From the NCBI GenBank assembly GCA_024449915.1, contig JAMZAV010000970.1:682001-746000 (forward strand): DNA of 64,000 nt, read 5' to 3'. Position numbers and translations under genes: made by a program. Of this stretch, positions 25,513-36,725 are shown piece by piece. The first letter of the stretch is position 1, and each line of letters begins with the position of its first letter. Under the pieces are notes generated by a model. That model made no database searches and had not been told where the DNA came from. It saw nothing but the letters and a program-made list of their open reading frames with translations. This stretch comes from Sweltsa coloradensis (lineage: Eukaryota; Arthropoda; Insecta; Plecoptera; Chloroperlidae).

Positions 25513-26020
25513 GCTCGTTGGTCTTGTTGTTAGCGTATCTGCTTCCAATGCAGACGGTCCAGAGTTCGATTCTCGCCAACGTTAGAAGTTTTTTAACTTC
25601 TGATTTGGACTTAAGTCCATCAGTTCTTGTCTTAGGAGCTAAACGGTGACTTTGTAGCCGTCCTAGGAAAAAAGCACTTAATAAATTCAGAGTTGTGATG
25701 AGATGTTGTAGGCTTTCACGACCCGTAGATGTCTTCTGTATGATCCCTGCGCTGTTTCGTCGTGTCGATGATGAGGCACTGCTCGACGTTTCGCCACCCA
25801 TGTTGGTGGCTTCTTGATCATTCTTGAAGAAGCCACCAACATGGGTGGCGAAACGTCGAGCAGTGCCTCATCATCGACACGACGAAACAGCCCAGGGATC
25901 ATACAGAAGACAAATTCAGAGTTGTTCTGAATCGGCCTTGTTGATTCTGATTTACCGTCCCCCACTGAAAATCTGTTATATAAGTGAGTGGGTAGACTCC
26001 AAATACATTTTATTTATTTT
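25513..26020 (+). repeat. Family-1 SINE, tRNA-Gly-like head, split by a hairpin
   Basis: The head (25,515-25,582) looks derived from glycine tRNA with anticodon TCC: acceptor arms CGTTGG (25,516-25,521) and CCAACG (25,576-25,581), an anticodon-like stem CTGC..TTCCAA..GCAG, and a B-box GAGTTCGATTC. The body continues AGAAGTTTTTTAACTTCTGA (itself a hairpin), GGACTTAAGTCCATCAGTTC, then AATTCAGAGTTGTTCTGAATC. The 3' tail is CCCCACTGAAAATC..TTATATAA, GAGTGGGTAGACTC, AATACA and T/A-rich sequence. The body is interrupted at 25,697-25,911 by a foldback element. A fuller copy lies at 60,318-60,735, which has about 120 extra bases before the tail. Confidence 0.75.
25697..25911. mobile_element. 215-bp hairpin element inside the SINE, 14-bp target duplication
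   Basis: Left arm 25,731-25,815 and right arm 25,827-25,911 are reverse complements over 85 bp with about one mismatch and an 11-bp loop. The element is bracketed by an exact direct repeat AAATTCAGAGTTGT (25,683-25,696 and 25,912-25,925), and joining the flanks restores the SINE sequence as seen in the intact copy near 60.5 kb. The arms contain TCGACGTTTC, also present in the hairpin at 36.6 kb. A 14-bp duplication is longer than usual for cut-and-paste transposons and more like retroposition. No protein is encoded. Confidence 0.75.
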
Positions 26021-29000
26021 ATTTTGTTATATTGTACCTAAATTATTTTATTATTACATTTTAATTTGGATTTTTGGATGGCTGATTTTTAATTTAATTT
26101 TACTAATACGACGTGGGATATTTTGAAATGTGGATTTTTATTATCTTTTTTTCTACGATTATTGGTGTTTGCTGGTAAAAACTCTCTTCGATTGTAGCAG
26201 GGATGCAATACCCCTTGGTAACCCATGGTAACATTTGGGGATCGTTTACCCCCGTATTCCACCCCTAGGGCATTATTATTTTTAAATCGTCTCATTGTCA
26301 TAGAGAATCCGTAGTAAACGAAAATTAAATTTTGCACGTCTGACTATTGCGTGGCTAGTTACAGTTAAAATCTGTAATACTGCATTGTGCAGAAATAATA
26401 CGTAAAATCACGCACAAACCTCATAATAAAATAACGAATTCTTTTGAATCGTTAAAAAATAAAGTGTTTTCTAGCTAAAAAATGTTCTAGTTTTACAACC
26501 CACGTCTAACGTTCTGTGTTTAAGCTGGTTGTAATCAAGCTAAGCCTCTCAGTGTTGTTTTGTGTGGTGGGTTGAAGGCTAGGGAAGAGTTCGGGCTCGC
26601 GTTTAGTCTGTGGTAACACAATACACCCCATTAGCAGGGTGAGCTAGCGACCTCTCTCTCGCTCTCACTCTCTCTCACTACTCGAGCCTCTTCAACTCCT
26701 CTAACTGATTACCTCACGTGTGGTTGGGGGAGTAGGTTCGACGTCGCTCGGTGGATGATTGCTGTGATTTCATTGTGAGGATTGTTTGAGCTCGTAGTCG
26801 ATAAGTCAAGAGTTGGGTAATGATGTTATGTTCCTGGATAATGGGGAAAGTAGGGAAGCGAACTTCCAGTTATGTTTTAATAATATAGATTAACATGTCT
26901 TTACACACATTTTTTGGAAATATTTGAGAAATTATGTATACATTGTAGACGAAAATGGGGTATGACGTCAATATCCATTAATAATAAAAACATGTTTAAT
27001 TCATTTCACCAGTACAAGGTTGTGGTTACCCAAAGGTTTATGTAAGAATTGCTGATTTGTCACATGTTAGCCACTGGCGGGGAAGATTTACAAAGAATCG
27101 TCGAATCAATAATCGTCGAGTCGGATCGGTTCGTCGAAATCTGAAAGTTTCCACGTAATAGTATACATTATATACTAAGAAATTGACTAAAGGAGTTTAC
27201 GAAAATGTACGCAATATTATATTATTATTCTGTAAAACCGCCCCTGGATATATTTGACAAATCACCGTCTCACTAAATAAACACAAATCATGACACACAT
27301 ATTTTATATTTTCACAATTATAAAATTACGTGTGTGCTGGAATGGAAGAAACTATAATTTTTAATACTATTTAGTTATTTTGTATTTTGTTTTGTTTGAT
27401 GGCTGAGACATTGCGTTTTCTGAAGTCGCACCCCTTAGTTAATAGGTAGGCTATAATTGAAGCATCAAATCATGTTGGTGTCTCCCTTTGTATCATTATT
27501 TTAAGGTACCATGTGTCTTCTAGGCGTCCGAGTTTTATAGCTGTATCCATAGATTATTTTAAAATAGTACGTGTGTGTTTAGTTCTACCTCATATCTGTT
27601 ACAATTGCATTCGCAGGAACCAATTAACCAATTATTAAATTGTTTCGTGTTTCTAATTGCAATTGTTTGATAAATTACACTCATAAAAGTTAAAACTTTC
27701 ATTCAATAAACATACGAACAAAAACTAACCGCAGGGAACTATTTACGATGTATAATAGTCTCGATTAATATTTGCTCACGACAAACATCGCGTTTAAATC
27801 ACGATTACTTTCGTTTTATCTCCAATTGAAATATATAGAATTATTAACACAATTCAAATATATTACTCGAGAACGTTGAATGACGAACATCGAACCAACA
27901 TCATATTCATAGTTGATTCTCTGGCGCACGTTCGATTGAAGTAACGAGTGTATCATTAGTGTAATACAACTTCCGGTTACGAACCACAAGAGTGAAGAAG
28001 AAGAACAAGAAGAAAACGAACCGCGAACAAGATTCCTGATGCCTCCACGACCAAGACAAAAAACAAAAACCCAACCAGCATGACTACATTTATACATGGC
28101 AATCTACATAGAAACTGTTGTTTTTTTAATCTATGTAATTGAGCATTGAAGAGCGCGTAGCTGTTGGCCTTCCGAGCGCTGGTGGCCTTTGAAGGTCAGT
28201 AGCCTAGCCTACTCCCTGGCTGGATGGCGCCTAGCGCTCGCCGTCTCCCGTCTCGATACATGCATGCTAGTCTGTTATTGTTACCAGTTCAAGGTTGCCG
28301 AGCGGAATTCACGAACTGGACGTGATAATAAATCTTCTCCATCATTAGTTTTATTTACACGGAATTATTTACGTAACAGGCTGGTTTTTTATCGATTTAA
28401 TTTTAACGTTGATCGTTTTGGTTAGGTTGTAAAACCACAAAATGACGCACTACACGCACGTTTAAAGTCTAAGTTGTTGTAGACACGAGTGTTTTTTTAA
28501 TTAATTCTTGTTTAACAATTTACACTTATTTCTAAGTATAGTAAGAAAAAACATCAACGCCACGATTACGATTTTTATTGCAAACATGTGAACTTAATGC
28601 TGGCGCTTTCACTCCCATTCGCATATTTACTTATAGTTCAAGTTCATAGAGCACAAATTTAAATATTTTTCTACATTTTATTGTTTTCATTGGTTATTTC
28701 TGCTTTTTAGTATAGTCGATTTCATTCAGAAGCATGAGGATTGAATGGACTATTCAGAATCACACAATCAACAAACAATAAGTCCAAACTCCAAAACGTC
28801 ACTTAGTTTTAAATCTTTGCTTCTACCCAGTAAAGTTTATGGTCAAGTCAAGAATGATCCTAAAAAACATCGTAATGAATACCAATCAATTAATAGATTA
28901 GTGATCAGATCACATTCATTTCCTACAGTAACACACTATTTCATTGTGGTCTCATTATATTCACCCTATCCACGCGGCTCCCATACATTTGACACGTTTA

Positions 29001-29096
29001 TCTAATAATCACCTTCAAGTTGCTACTTAGACATTCCGAATAAAGACTTTAAGAGTCCTACCGCACACCGAAGGAGTACGTACCCGAGTGGTTTGT
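26021..29096. other. AT-rich non-coding DNA
   Basis: No gene recognised. A CT-rich patch (CTCTCTCTCGCTCTCACTC) sits at about 26,652-26,682. The remaining short frames lack family features. Confidence 0.45.
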
Positions 29097-29594
29097 TGGA
29101 TGAGCGAAGCGAAGACTTTAATTTCACTGACCCCCAAAAAATTTAGCTCGTTTTTTATTTTTTGTATTTTTGTCTGTTTGTTCGCGCTCTACCGGGCAAA
29201 CGGCATATTATGCGATCTTGATGAAAAATATTAGGGAATCTTCGAAATCTCTGAACTTAGACTTGCCACGTTTTTGGTACAATCGATCAAATATTTCTTA
29301 TGATTATAGTACTTTTACGATTTTTTCGATTTTTAATGAGATATTTTCGTGATATTATATTTGGCAAACGGCTGCTCCGATCTTGATGAAACTTTATAGG
29401 AACGTTAAAAATCACACTGATATTATATATGTTATGATTTTAGAGACATTTGAAGAAATATTTCTAATAGAAATCGTACTTTTACGATTTTTTTCTCGAT
29501 TTTAATGATATTTTCGTGATATTTGGGCCGATAAATCAACCATAAAAGCTCATCCATTAACGCGACTGGAAAAGGCATTAGCGAAGCTGCCTAA
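29097..29594 (+). mobile_element. Helentron/HINE-like element, copy B (short)
   Basis: Begins TGGATGAGCGAAGCGAAGAC after a T, has the CTACCGGGCAAACGGCATA block and two rounds of the GATCTTGATGAAA block, then AAAAGCTCATCCATTAACGCG and ends near CCTAA before T. At 498 bp it lacks the 160-bp internal unit GACCAAACGGGTGGGGC that copies C and D carry twice. The last base of the CCTAG terminus has mutated to A. Confidence 0.65.
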
Positions 29595-29618
29595 TAGCCA
29601 AAATATGGGGGATATAAT

Positions 29619-30396
29619 TGGATGAGCGTAGCGAGCGAAGCGAGTGAAGCGAAGACTTCAATTTCACTGACCCCCAAAAAATTTAGCTCGGGTGTTTTCT
29701 TTTTTATTTCTTCTTTTTTTTGTATTTTGTCTGTTTGTTCGCTCTCTACCGGGCAAACGGCATATGCGATCTTGATGAAAATTTGACAGGACCTTCGAAT
29801 CTCTGAACTTAGACGTGCCACGTTTTTGGGTACAATCGAAGAAATATTTCTCATGAATATCGTACTTTTACGATTTTTTCGATTTTTAGTGCGATATTTT
29901 CGTGACATTTGGGCCGATTCTGACCAAACGGGTGGGGCTACAACGTTCACATTATACATGGACAGTAAGGTTTTGGTGATGTAGTACCTTTGAAAGAAAA
30001 AGTTGAAAAAGTTTGCCAGAATCTATAGAAATAAAGCTTTTAATATAAGTTTTTGATTTTTTGTGCGATATTTTCGTGCCATTTGGGCCAATTCTGACCA
30101 AACGGGTGGGGCTACAACGTTCATATTATACATGGACATTAAGGTTATGGTGATGTAGTACCTTTTGAAAGAAAAAGTTGAAAAAGTTAGCCAGAATCCA
30201 TAGAAATAAAGCTTTTAATATAAGTTGTTTACGGTAAATAATACCAATTGACAAGAAACAAAAGAAACTTGACATCATTCACCTACAATGCGTAGGCAGC
30301 AAAACAAAGCACTTGCAAAAGTAAAGATATCTCACGCAAACTAAAACCTTTAAAAAGCTCATCCATCAACGCGGCGGGACTTTAGCGTTTTCCTAG
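29619..30396 (+). mobile_element. Helentron/HINE-like element, copy C
   Basis: Starts TGGATGAGCG after T, only 24 bp beyond copy B. It contains the CTACCGGGCAAACGGCATA block, two tandem internal units beginning near 29,880 and 30,055 (each with TCTGACCAAACGGGTGGGGC, ACATGGACA.TAAGGTT and GAAATAAAGCTTTTAATATA), then the subterminal repeat GCTCATCC (mirror of the 5' GGATGAGC), an AACGC..GCGTT stem-loop and the terminal CCTAG followed by T. These are the diagnostic features of non-autonomous helentrons (HINEs). No Rep/helicase is encoded here, so it would depend on an element elsewhere. Confidence 0.7.
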
Positions 30397-30722
30397 TTAT
30401 GGCAAATGTACAAACTGTCGTCAAACTGCAACTAATACTCGTGGTACAGATCTGAACACAAGTAATTGCCAGGCAGGCTTGACGCCACAACAAAACGCGT
30501 AGACATGACACACGCCGCAGTCATTGGCAGGGAATTCGTTCGTCTAAAGGCCAAGTCCAAGAGCTCTAGAACTCGTGTCAATATTTACTTCTGATAACTG
30601 GCAATCAGCAGCAGTTCTTACGCCACTTATGTTCCCTGTTGTTGGAAGCCACATGCTTCACGGGAACTGCTACAACTTCTTCGAGATTTATCATTAATTA
30701 TAATCGGGAAACACTCCCTTAT
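30397..30722. other. Spacer between helentron-like copies
   Basis: About 326 bp of ordinary sequence without a gene or a recognised repeat. Confidence 0.5.
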
Positions 30723-31489
30723 TGGATGAGCGAAGCGAAGACTTCAATTTCACCGACCCCCCAAAAAATTTAGCTCGGGTGTTTTTATGTTGTTTTTTTG
30801 TTTTTTTTTGTTTTTTGTCTGTTTGTTCGCTCTCTACCGGGCAAACGGCATATCCGATCTTGATGAAAATTGGAGGGGACCTTCGAAATCTCTGAACTTA
30901 GACTTGCTACGTTTTTGGGTACAATCGAAGAAATATTTCTCATAAATATCGTACTTTTACGATTTTTTTTTCGATTTTTAGTGCGATATTTTCGTGACAT
31001 TTGGGCCGATTCTGACCTAACGGGTGGGGCTACAACGTTCATATTTCACATGAACATTAAGGTAATGGTGATGTATTGCTTTCTGAAAGAAAAAATTGAA
31101 AAAGTTTACCAGAATCTATAGAAATAAAGCTTTTAATATAAGTTTTTTGATTTTTTGTGCGAAATTTTCGTGACATTTGGGCCAATTCTGACCAAACGGG
31201 TGGGGCTAAAACGTTCATATTATACATGGACATTAAGGTAATGGTGATGTAGTACCTTTTGAAAGAAAAAGTTGAAAAAGTTAGCCAGAATCCATAGAAA
31301 TAAAGCTTTTAATATAAGTTTTTACGGTAAATAATACCAATTGACAAGAAACAATAGAAACTTGACAACAATCGCCTACAATGCGTAGGCAGCAAAACAA
31401 AGCACTTGCAAAAGTAAAGATATCCCATGCAAACTAAAAACTTTAAAAAGCTCATCCATCAACGCGGCGGGACTTTAGCGTTTTCCTAG
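30723..31489 (+). mobile_element. Helentron/HINE-like element, copy D
   Basis: Nearly the same as copy C throughout, including both internal units, GCTCATCC, the AACGC..GCGTT stem-loop and CCTAG before T. The starting TGGATGAGC follows T. Its 85-codon minus-strand frame also appears in copies B, C and E as similar peptides, but in the repeat-unit reading only and with frame breaks, so I do not treat it as a gene. Confidence 0.7.
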
Positions 31490-33402
31490 TAGATGTAATT
31501 GATTATATGGAACGCAATCTAGATATCGGAAGACCGGGGTTCGATACCCCGATGAGATGGATTTGGTAATTTCTGGATTGATGTTCATGTATTCAACTAG
31601 ATTATACCGACAGAGCTCATGCGTGAAACTCTGATGACCACGGGATTTAATCCACCGTCAATCCCGACTGAAAGTTGTAAATTTTTTCTCAAAATTTGAT
31701 GAAATTACTCGTTTTTAGTAAACATTTTGGAAATTTTTGCAAAATTTTGGAATGGTTGTAAATATGAAATTAGTAGTGACAAATTTTTGAAGTAAACATT
31801 TGTAAAATCTTAATTTTTTGTCTAAATTTTGTTTTTTTTTTTATCTCTATCTCGAGTTATGAATTAACCAAAGTTCTGGGACATTTAAAAACTGTCTGAT
31901 TTTTTTTTTTTTTGATTTTGCTATTTTGTATTGTTCATAAATCTCTGTCAGGAACTGCATAAGTTTGCGGACAAACTGTAGTGTCGAGGGAAGTCTGTAT
32001 TTTCCGTTGAAAGGTGGTTGTTGTTGCTAACCTGTAACCACCATGCATGACAGTCCACAAAATCATCCAGTAAGTGATCAATATCGGTAGCCATCGTGCC
32101 TGAATGTGTTAAACAGCCCTAGGAGCATCATACAGTAGGCCTCCTGAAAACCTCAGTTTGAAAGATACCTTTGACGAAATGTCGAAATATCACAGTAAAA
32201 TAATAACAAAGAAATTGTATGACGTCCGAAAATACTTTTTTTTAATATTACGAAAAGTGTTTTCTCCTAGATAGATGTAAAGATGATATCACGTTCTTTG
32301 GTCATTGTGCAACAGACCGAACATGAAAACACACATTTCGCAAGTCAACACTTCGGATGAGTGACCGTTGAACGTATAATTAATTTGTGCTATGCTCGTC
32401 GTAATTCAGTTCCAACTATGTGTCTGGTTGAATGATGGTTGTCAAGCAACTGCCATGCTTGCCAGGCTCAGCGTTTCTTCCTCGCCTTCTTTTGCCTCAC
32501 CACCAGTTATCACACCCCTTTCTGTCTTACCAGAGTCCCTCACTAATTTTCCGTTATTAATCTCGTCTTGAGATCGTTTCAATTCTAATCCACTTAGTAC
32601 GCCCCAAACAATAACATTATTATCACATTCGAGGTTATAACTCAATCACTTCCATCAGTCGTAGTTCATTCCAGCTTAATTCAGCTCTTGAAAGAGTAAA
32701 CGTTTTACTAATATTATTTTATTGCCACCAACAACAGAGTTACCTCCACAAGTGCGATGTAGGCATTTCATAAAATTAACTAATAATAAAGCACAAAAAA
32801 TAAAAATGATATCAAAAATCAAACAACATCTAAATATGTCTCAGGTGCACAAAAGAACATTATACTAAACAAAATGCAAATAAAAAATTAACTATGACGA
32901 TTACATATTGTATAATGTTATAAAACTGTGTCATTAGTTGTAACTGTTTCTTCATCAAACCAAAGTACAGCCTCCAACCTTCTTATCTTTGGATTAGTAA
33001 ATGGGTAGTCTGCCCTCTAAGATAGGACAGCCGTCTGGGCTAGGGTCGTAACTCGTAAGAAACGTGCGTAGTCCTCGGTGCTCAACTCTATACGACTACT
33101 ACATATAATTGACTTTATACGCTGAACCAATCAAGATTTACTGACAGACAGAGAACTAGCAATAGCACGTAGACGTACGCTTAATTTTGCTAATGTATTT
33201 GCGATATTTCATGATGATCATTCCGGATACCAATATTAAAAAGTATAATGCAGTTTTCCATGTCAATTACATTGACGATGATACCATTAATACAATAAAT
33301 ATAGATTTATAGTCTCGTTTGTAATACTATTTTTGCAATCGCATTTCCTCAGCCTGCTAACCTCTAATATAATAATGAAATTTTTATAGCAGGTGCGGTT
33401 AA
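31490..33402. other. AT-rich non-coding DNA
   Basis: A tRNA-like relic lies at about 31,500-31,565 with an exact B-box stem GGGGTTCGATACCCC, followed near 31,640-31,680 by a family-2-like phrase (CAATCCCGACTGAAAGTT). A 67-codon minus frame at 32,442-32,645 has a mildly protein-like composition (acidic, GGEAKEGEEE) but no recognised family, no neighbours and no start or splice support. Confidence 0.4.
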
Positions 33403-33636
33403 CAATGTAATGAAGTTTTTGGACTGTACACTGCACTTGTAAATAAAGAAAACTATGTGAAGCAATATTTCGACAACGGTTACAGTCAAATATAGTAGTT
33501 TTGTTTTTTCTTAATGTTGTTATGTCAAATGGCATTAAACCCGTTGAAGACAACTGAACAGTTGTCCAAATATTGTTTCACATAGTTTTCTTTATTTACA
33601 AGTGCAGTGTACAGTCTAAATAATTAATTACATTAC
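33403..33636. repeat. Inverted repeat with about 50-bp exact arms
   Basis: 33,421-33,469 (GACTGTACACTGCACTTG...) is the reverse complement of 33,569-33,617, with weaker pairing extending outward to TGTAAT/ATTACA on both sides and a nested AACGG/CCGTT pair inside. Spacer about 100 bp. A small foldback or MITE. Confidence 0.75.
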
Positions 33637-34233
33637 TGCCAACCTCTATGTCAATATTTAGGAGAATCAAGTTCTTCACAAACCTGTTAAAATAATTCAA
33701 TTAACTTTAAAATAGTGTTGTTCTTATCAGTGGCGATAGTGCGCACATTGATACATCCTCCTGTAGTCAGCGCAACCTGCACTGGCGCAGGCTGATTACC
33801 AAGTCTACGCGCGCCTCGCACCGAGACACCCGTCATAACTATAGGGGTAATCGTCCGAGAGGTTTTTCCACATAACTTTGTCGTGGGTAAGTTATTCCAT
33901 TAGTGTAGTCAACACGGAGGCTCCCGCGCGTTGGACTAGCGGCTGAATTATGCATGAATATCATGCACTGTGTGATGCACAAGAGCGCCGAGTATAGATG
34001 GTAATGGCGCTTTAAGATGTTGCGTTGCGTGGTTTGGTTTCCAAGATCTAGGAAGTGTTTTGGTTTATTGTTTGAGAACTGATCTTCGATAGTCTAGATT
34101 AATATTTCAGATTATTGATGGGCATAAACACAGTAACCCAGGAGTCTGGCCGTATAGATACTACAAGGTGATCTTTGGTCCAGGAATGATTTGTAGGAAC
34201 CACCTATACCTACCGCTGTGCTGTAGGTTGTAC
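33637..34233. other. Non-coding stretch
   Basis: No gene or repeat recognised in about 600 bp. Confidence 0.4.
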
Positions 34234-34241
34234 ATAATAGG

Positions 34242-34523
34242 TAGAGGTACGTGAAAATAGCGTTTTGTGAATAGATGCTACAAAGCGCTATTTTTTCACT
34301 TCAAACTAAGGTTTTCCAGACCTATTTTATTTTATTTTCCATAGTAGGGATAGATTGTTTATACACATTTTTATGCATTGATATTAATTCAACCTTGATA
34401 ACATAGTTTCAAAATAATAATATGAAAAATCTTCATACACAAGTTTTTGAAGGTGGCCAAAAACATAGATGCTACAAAACGCTATAAAATGACACTTGAA
34501 AATGCTATTTTCATGTACCTCTA
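34242..34523. mobile_element. hAT-type MITE, 282 bp, exact 8-bp target duplication
   Basis: Terminal inverted repeats start TAGAGGTACGTGAAAATAGC (left) and end GCTATTTTCATGTACCTCTA (right), with one mismatch. They are bracketed by ATAATAGG at 34,234-34,241 and 34,524-34,531. An 8-bp duplication and ends matching the YARNG pattern are hallmarks of hAT transposons. Inside, GATGCTACAAA.CGCTAT occurs twice (near 34,273 and 34,469). No transposase is present, so it is non-autonomous. Confidence 0.8.
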
Positions 34524-34599
34524 ATAATAGGTTATCCCGTCTGACCCTATAATAATTTCTTTAAAGAACCCTGCCCAGGATGCAATTCAGGTGTCTAAT

Positions 34600-34757
34600 T
34601 AGGTATCTTGCGGATAGGAAAATTTTGAAGGGTTGTCCGAGGGCTGTTCAAGAGGACTCAATCCCTTGCATTTGCAATAACGACTGAGTAAAACCTCGAA
34701 CGGGATTTGAACCCGGGACCGCCCGAATCAGAGTCGCGCTCAAGTCAACACTGTCGG
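34600..34757 (-). repeat. Family-2 SINE, deleted copy
   Basis: On the minus strand: a tRNA-like head with GACTCTGATTCGGGCGGTCC and the B-box GGGTTCAAATCCC, then GAGGTTTTACTCAGTCGT, CAAGGGATTGAGTCCTCTTG and ACAGCCCTCGGACAACCCTT. It aligns with 57,921-58,135 but lacks about 25 bp after the B-box (the GGCAATTCTGACTGAAGG block). Confidence 0.7.
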
Positions 34758-34852
34758 TAGATCATTCAAGTCAAGTCAGGTATCTGATGTTAGTTGGGCT
34801 AAATCACATTCATCTAAGACTTATCGGAAAGCACAAAGAAATAGTTTTATCA

Positions 34853-34922
34853 GGATGCCGGCGTCTGGACTCGAACCGACGACTCCTTACGTTTAAACGG
34901 CGTCTTACTAAATAAAAGTGTG
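34853..34922 (-). other. tRNA-like relic
   Basis: Minus strand has a B-box GGTTCGAGTCC inside GTCGTCGGTTCGAGTCCAGAC and a GCCGGCA 3' acceptor-like end, but no matching 5' acceptor half. A tRNA pseudogene or SINE head. Confidence 0.4.
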
Positions 34923-35264
34923 ATAACAGATCCCCTCGTCCACAGCCACAACAGAACATTTTTCTTTTCAAAAGTTTTTTGTCGTGCAAAACAAACATGT
35001 CGTTTTTCGACAATGAACAGTTTTAACAAATTAACAAATTAATATCCATGCATTAGTGCTCGGGCTATGAGTGCCACTAATACACTTTAGACTCTCATTT
35101 ACTTAAAGTACGCAAGACCCTGAAAAGCTTCAAATTCTATTCATGACTGATATACTTCGTAAACTACATTCTTAAAACCGCACAAAGATTCAAATGCGGA
35201 TAATTATTGTATCATATAATATACTTTGTACATTAATAAAATGAAAAGAAAATGGAATTATGAT

Positions 35265-36014
35265 TGGATGAGCGAAGCGAAGACTTCAATTTGACTTTGT
35301 GTTTTTTTGTTTGTTTTTTCACTTACGTTACCCCAAGAAAAATAGCTCGGGTGTTTTGTTTTTGTTAGTTTTTTTGTCTGTTTGTTCGCTCTCTACCGGG
35401 CAAACGGCATATGCGATCTTGATGAAAATTGGAGGGGACCTTTGAAATCTCTGAACTTAGAGCTGTATTGTTTTTGGGTACAATCGAAGAAATATTTCTC
35501 ATAAATATCGTACTTTTACGATTTTTTTTCGATTTTGCGTGCGATATTTTCGTGATATTTGGCAAACGGCTACTCCGATATTGATGAAACTTTATAGGAA
35601 CGTTTAAAATCACTAAAATTATATATGTTATGATCTAAGCGACATTTGAAAAAGTTTTCTTATAGAAATCATACTTTTACGATTTTTTCCCGGGTTTTTA
35701 ATACGATATTTTCGTGATATTTGGGCCGATTCTGACCAAACGGTTGGGGCTACAACGTTCATATTTTACATTGACATAACGAATATGGTGATGTAGTACC
35801 TCTCGAAAGAAAAAGTTGAAAATGTTGATCAAAATTCATAGAAATAAAGTTTTATAATAAGCCTTTTACAGGTGTATAATGAACAAGTAATATAAAGTAA
35901 CTTTTGAAAAAGTAATGAGATTCCACATAAAAACGTAATCATTACACAGAAATATTCCAAAAAAAAAGCTCATCCATCAACGCGACTGGGAAAAGCGTTC
36001 GCGAAGCGGCCTAG
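35265..36014 (+). mobile_element. Helentron/HINE-like element, copy E
   Basis: Starts TGGATGAGCGAAGCGAAGAC after T, carries the CTACCGGGCAAACGGCATA block, two GATGAAA...CGTGATATT rounds and one GACCAAACGGTTGGGGC unit, then GCTCATCC, a stem-loop (AACGCG..GCGTT), GCGAAGCGG and terminal CCTAG followed by T. It combines features of copy B (GCGAAGC-type 3' end) and copies C/D (the long internal unit), so the family has at least two 3' end variants. Confidence 0.7.
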
Positions 36015-36551
36015 TGTACAAACATATAACCTGCGGAACCAAGACATCGAGACGTCGAGATTCTTCATTCTGCAACATCATGGCACAAGGAATAGTTTCC
36101 CACATATTTTAATGAAGCAGCGAAAGATAACGTTTATATTATTATTATTATTATTACGAGAAACAAGCTACTGTTCATGTTTTCATTCCAAACACACAAC
36201 AAAAAGTTCCCTACGTTGCACTATCTTATCGCGTATATGTAAGATAAGGTTAGTTAGATTCCTGCTCGTAATCTTGCTAGTACCGAGTTGTTATTAGTAG
36301 ACTGGCTGGCGCAGTAAACGAACATGACGCCGCGTGAGCTCGTTATCTCCTCAGCAGTAAACGAACATGACGCCGCGACGCGCAGACAAGGAGATATGAA
36401 TGCGGTTCAAATATTAACGAGGCGTCTCATTACACTCGGGTCTGCTTGGTTGAGGTTCTTTCCGTTGCATGACGTCAAATTAGAAGTAGGAAACAGTTGC
36501 AAAGAGTTCATAAAGTGAGCTTTATAAACATTTACTTAGTGAAATTTTTAA
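36015..36551. other. Non-coding with a 24-bp duplication
   Basis: GCAGTAAACGAACATGACGC plus CGCG occurs at 36,311-36,334 and again at 36,354-36,377 (offset 43). An (ATT)n tract lies near 36,137-36,156. No gene seen. Confidence 0.5.
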
Positions 36552-36725
36552 TGATCGGGATGTTTTGGAGCGGTGGTATTCAACGATTGATGATATTTTT
36601 CTGTCGACGTTTCAAAGACCATGTTGTCTTCTTCTTCAGGACTTGAAATATGATGTGAACTGTGAAGTTTATGAATTGACTCTTGTTCAATCGTTGAATA
36701 CCACCGCTACAAAACATCCCGATCA
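36552..36725. repeat. Hairpin element, 39-bp arms
   Basis: 36,552-36,590 (TGATCGGGATGTTTTGGAGC...) pairs with 36,687-36,725 with one mismatch; spacer about 96 bp containing TCGACGTTTC, the same word as in the hairpin at 25.8 kb. Probably a MITE-like foldback. Confidence 0.75.

Noticed and set aside
29591..31042. Related minus-strand frames in the helentron-like copies (containing KYRTKNRK, STIFMRNISSIVPKN)
   Set aside because: They follow the repeat units, differ in frame and length between copies and end in T-rich tracts; no protein family fits.
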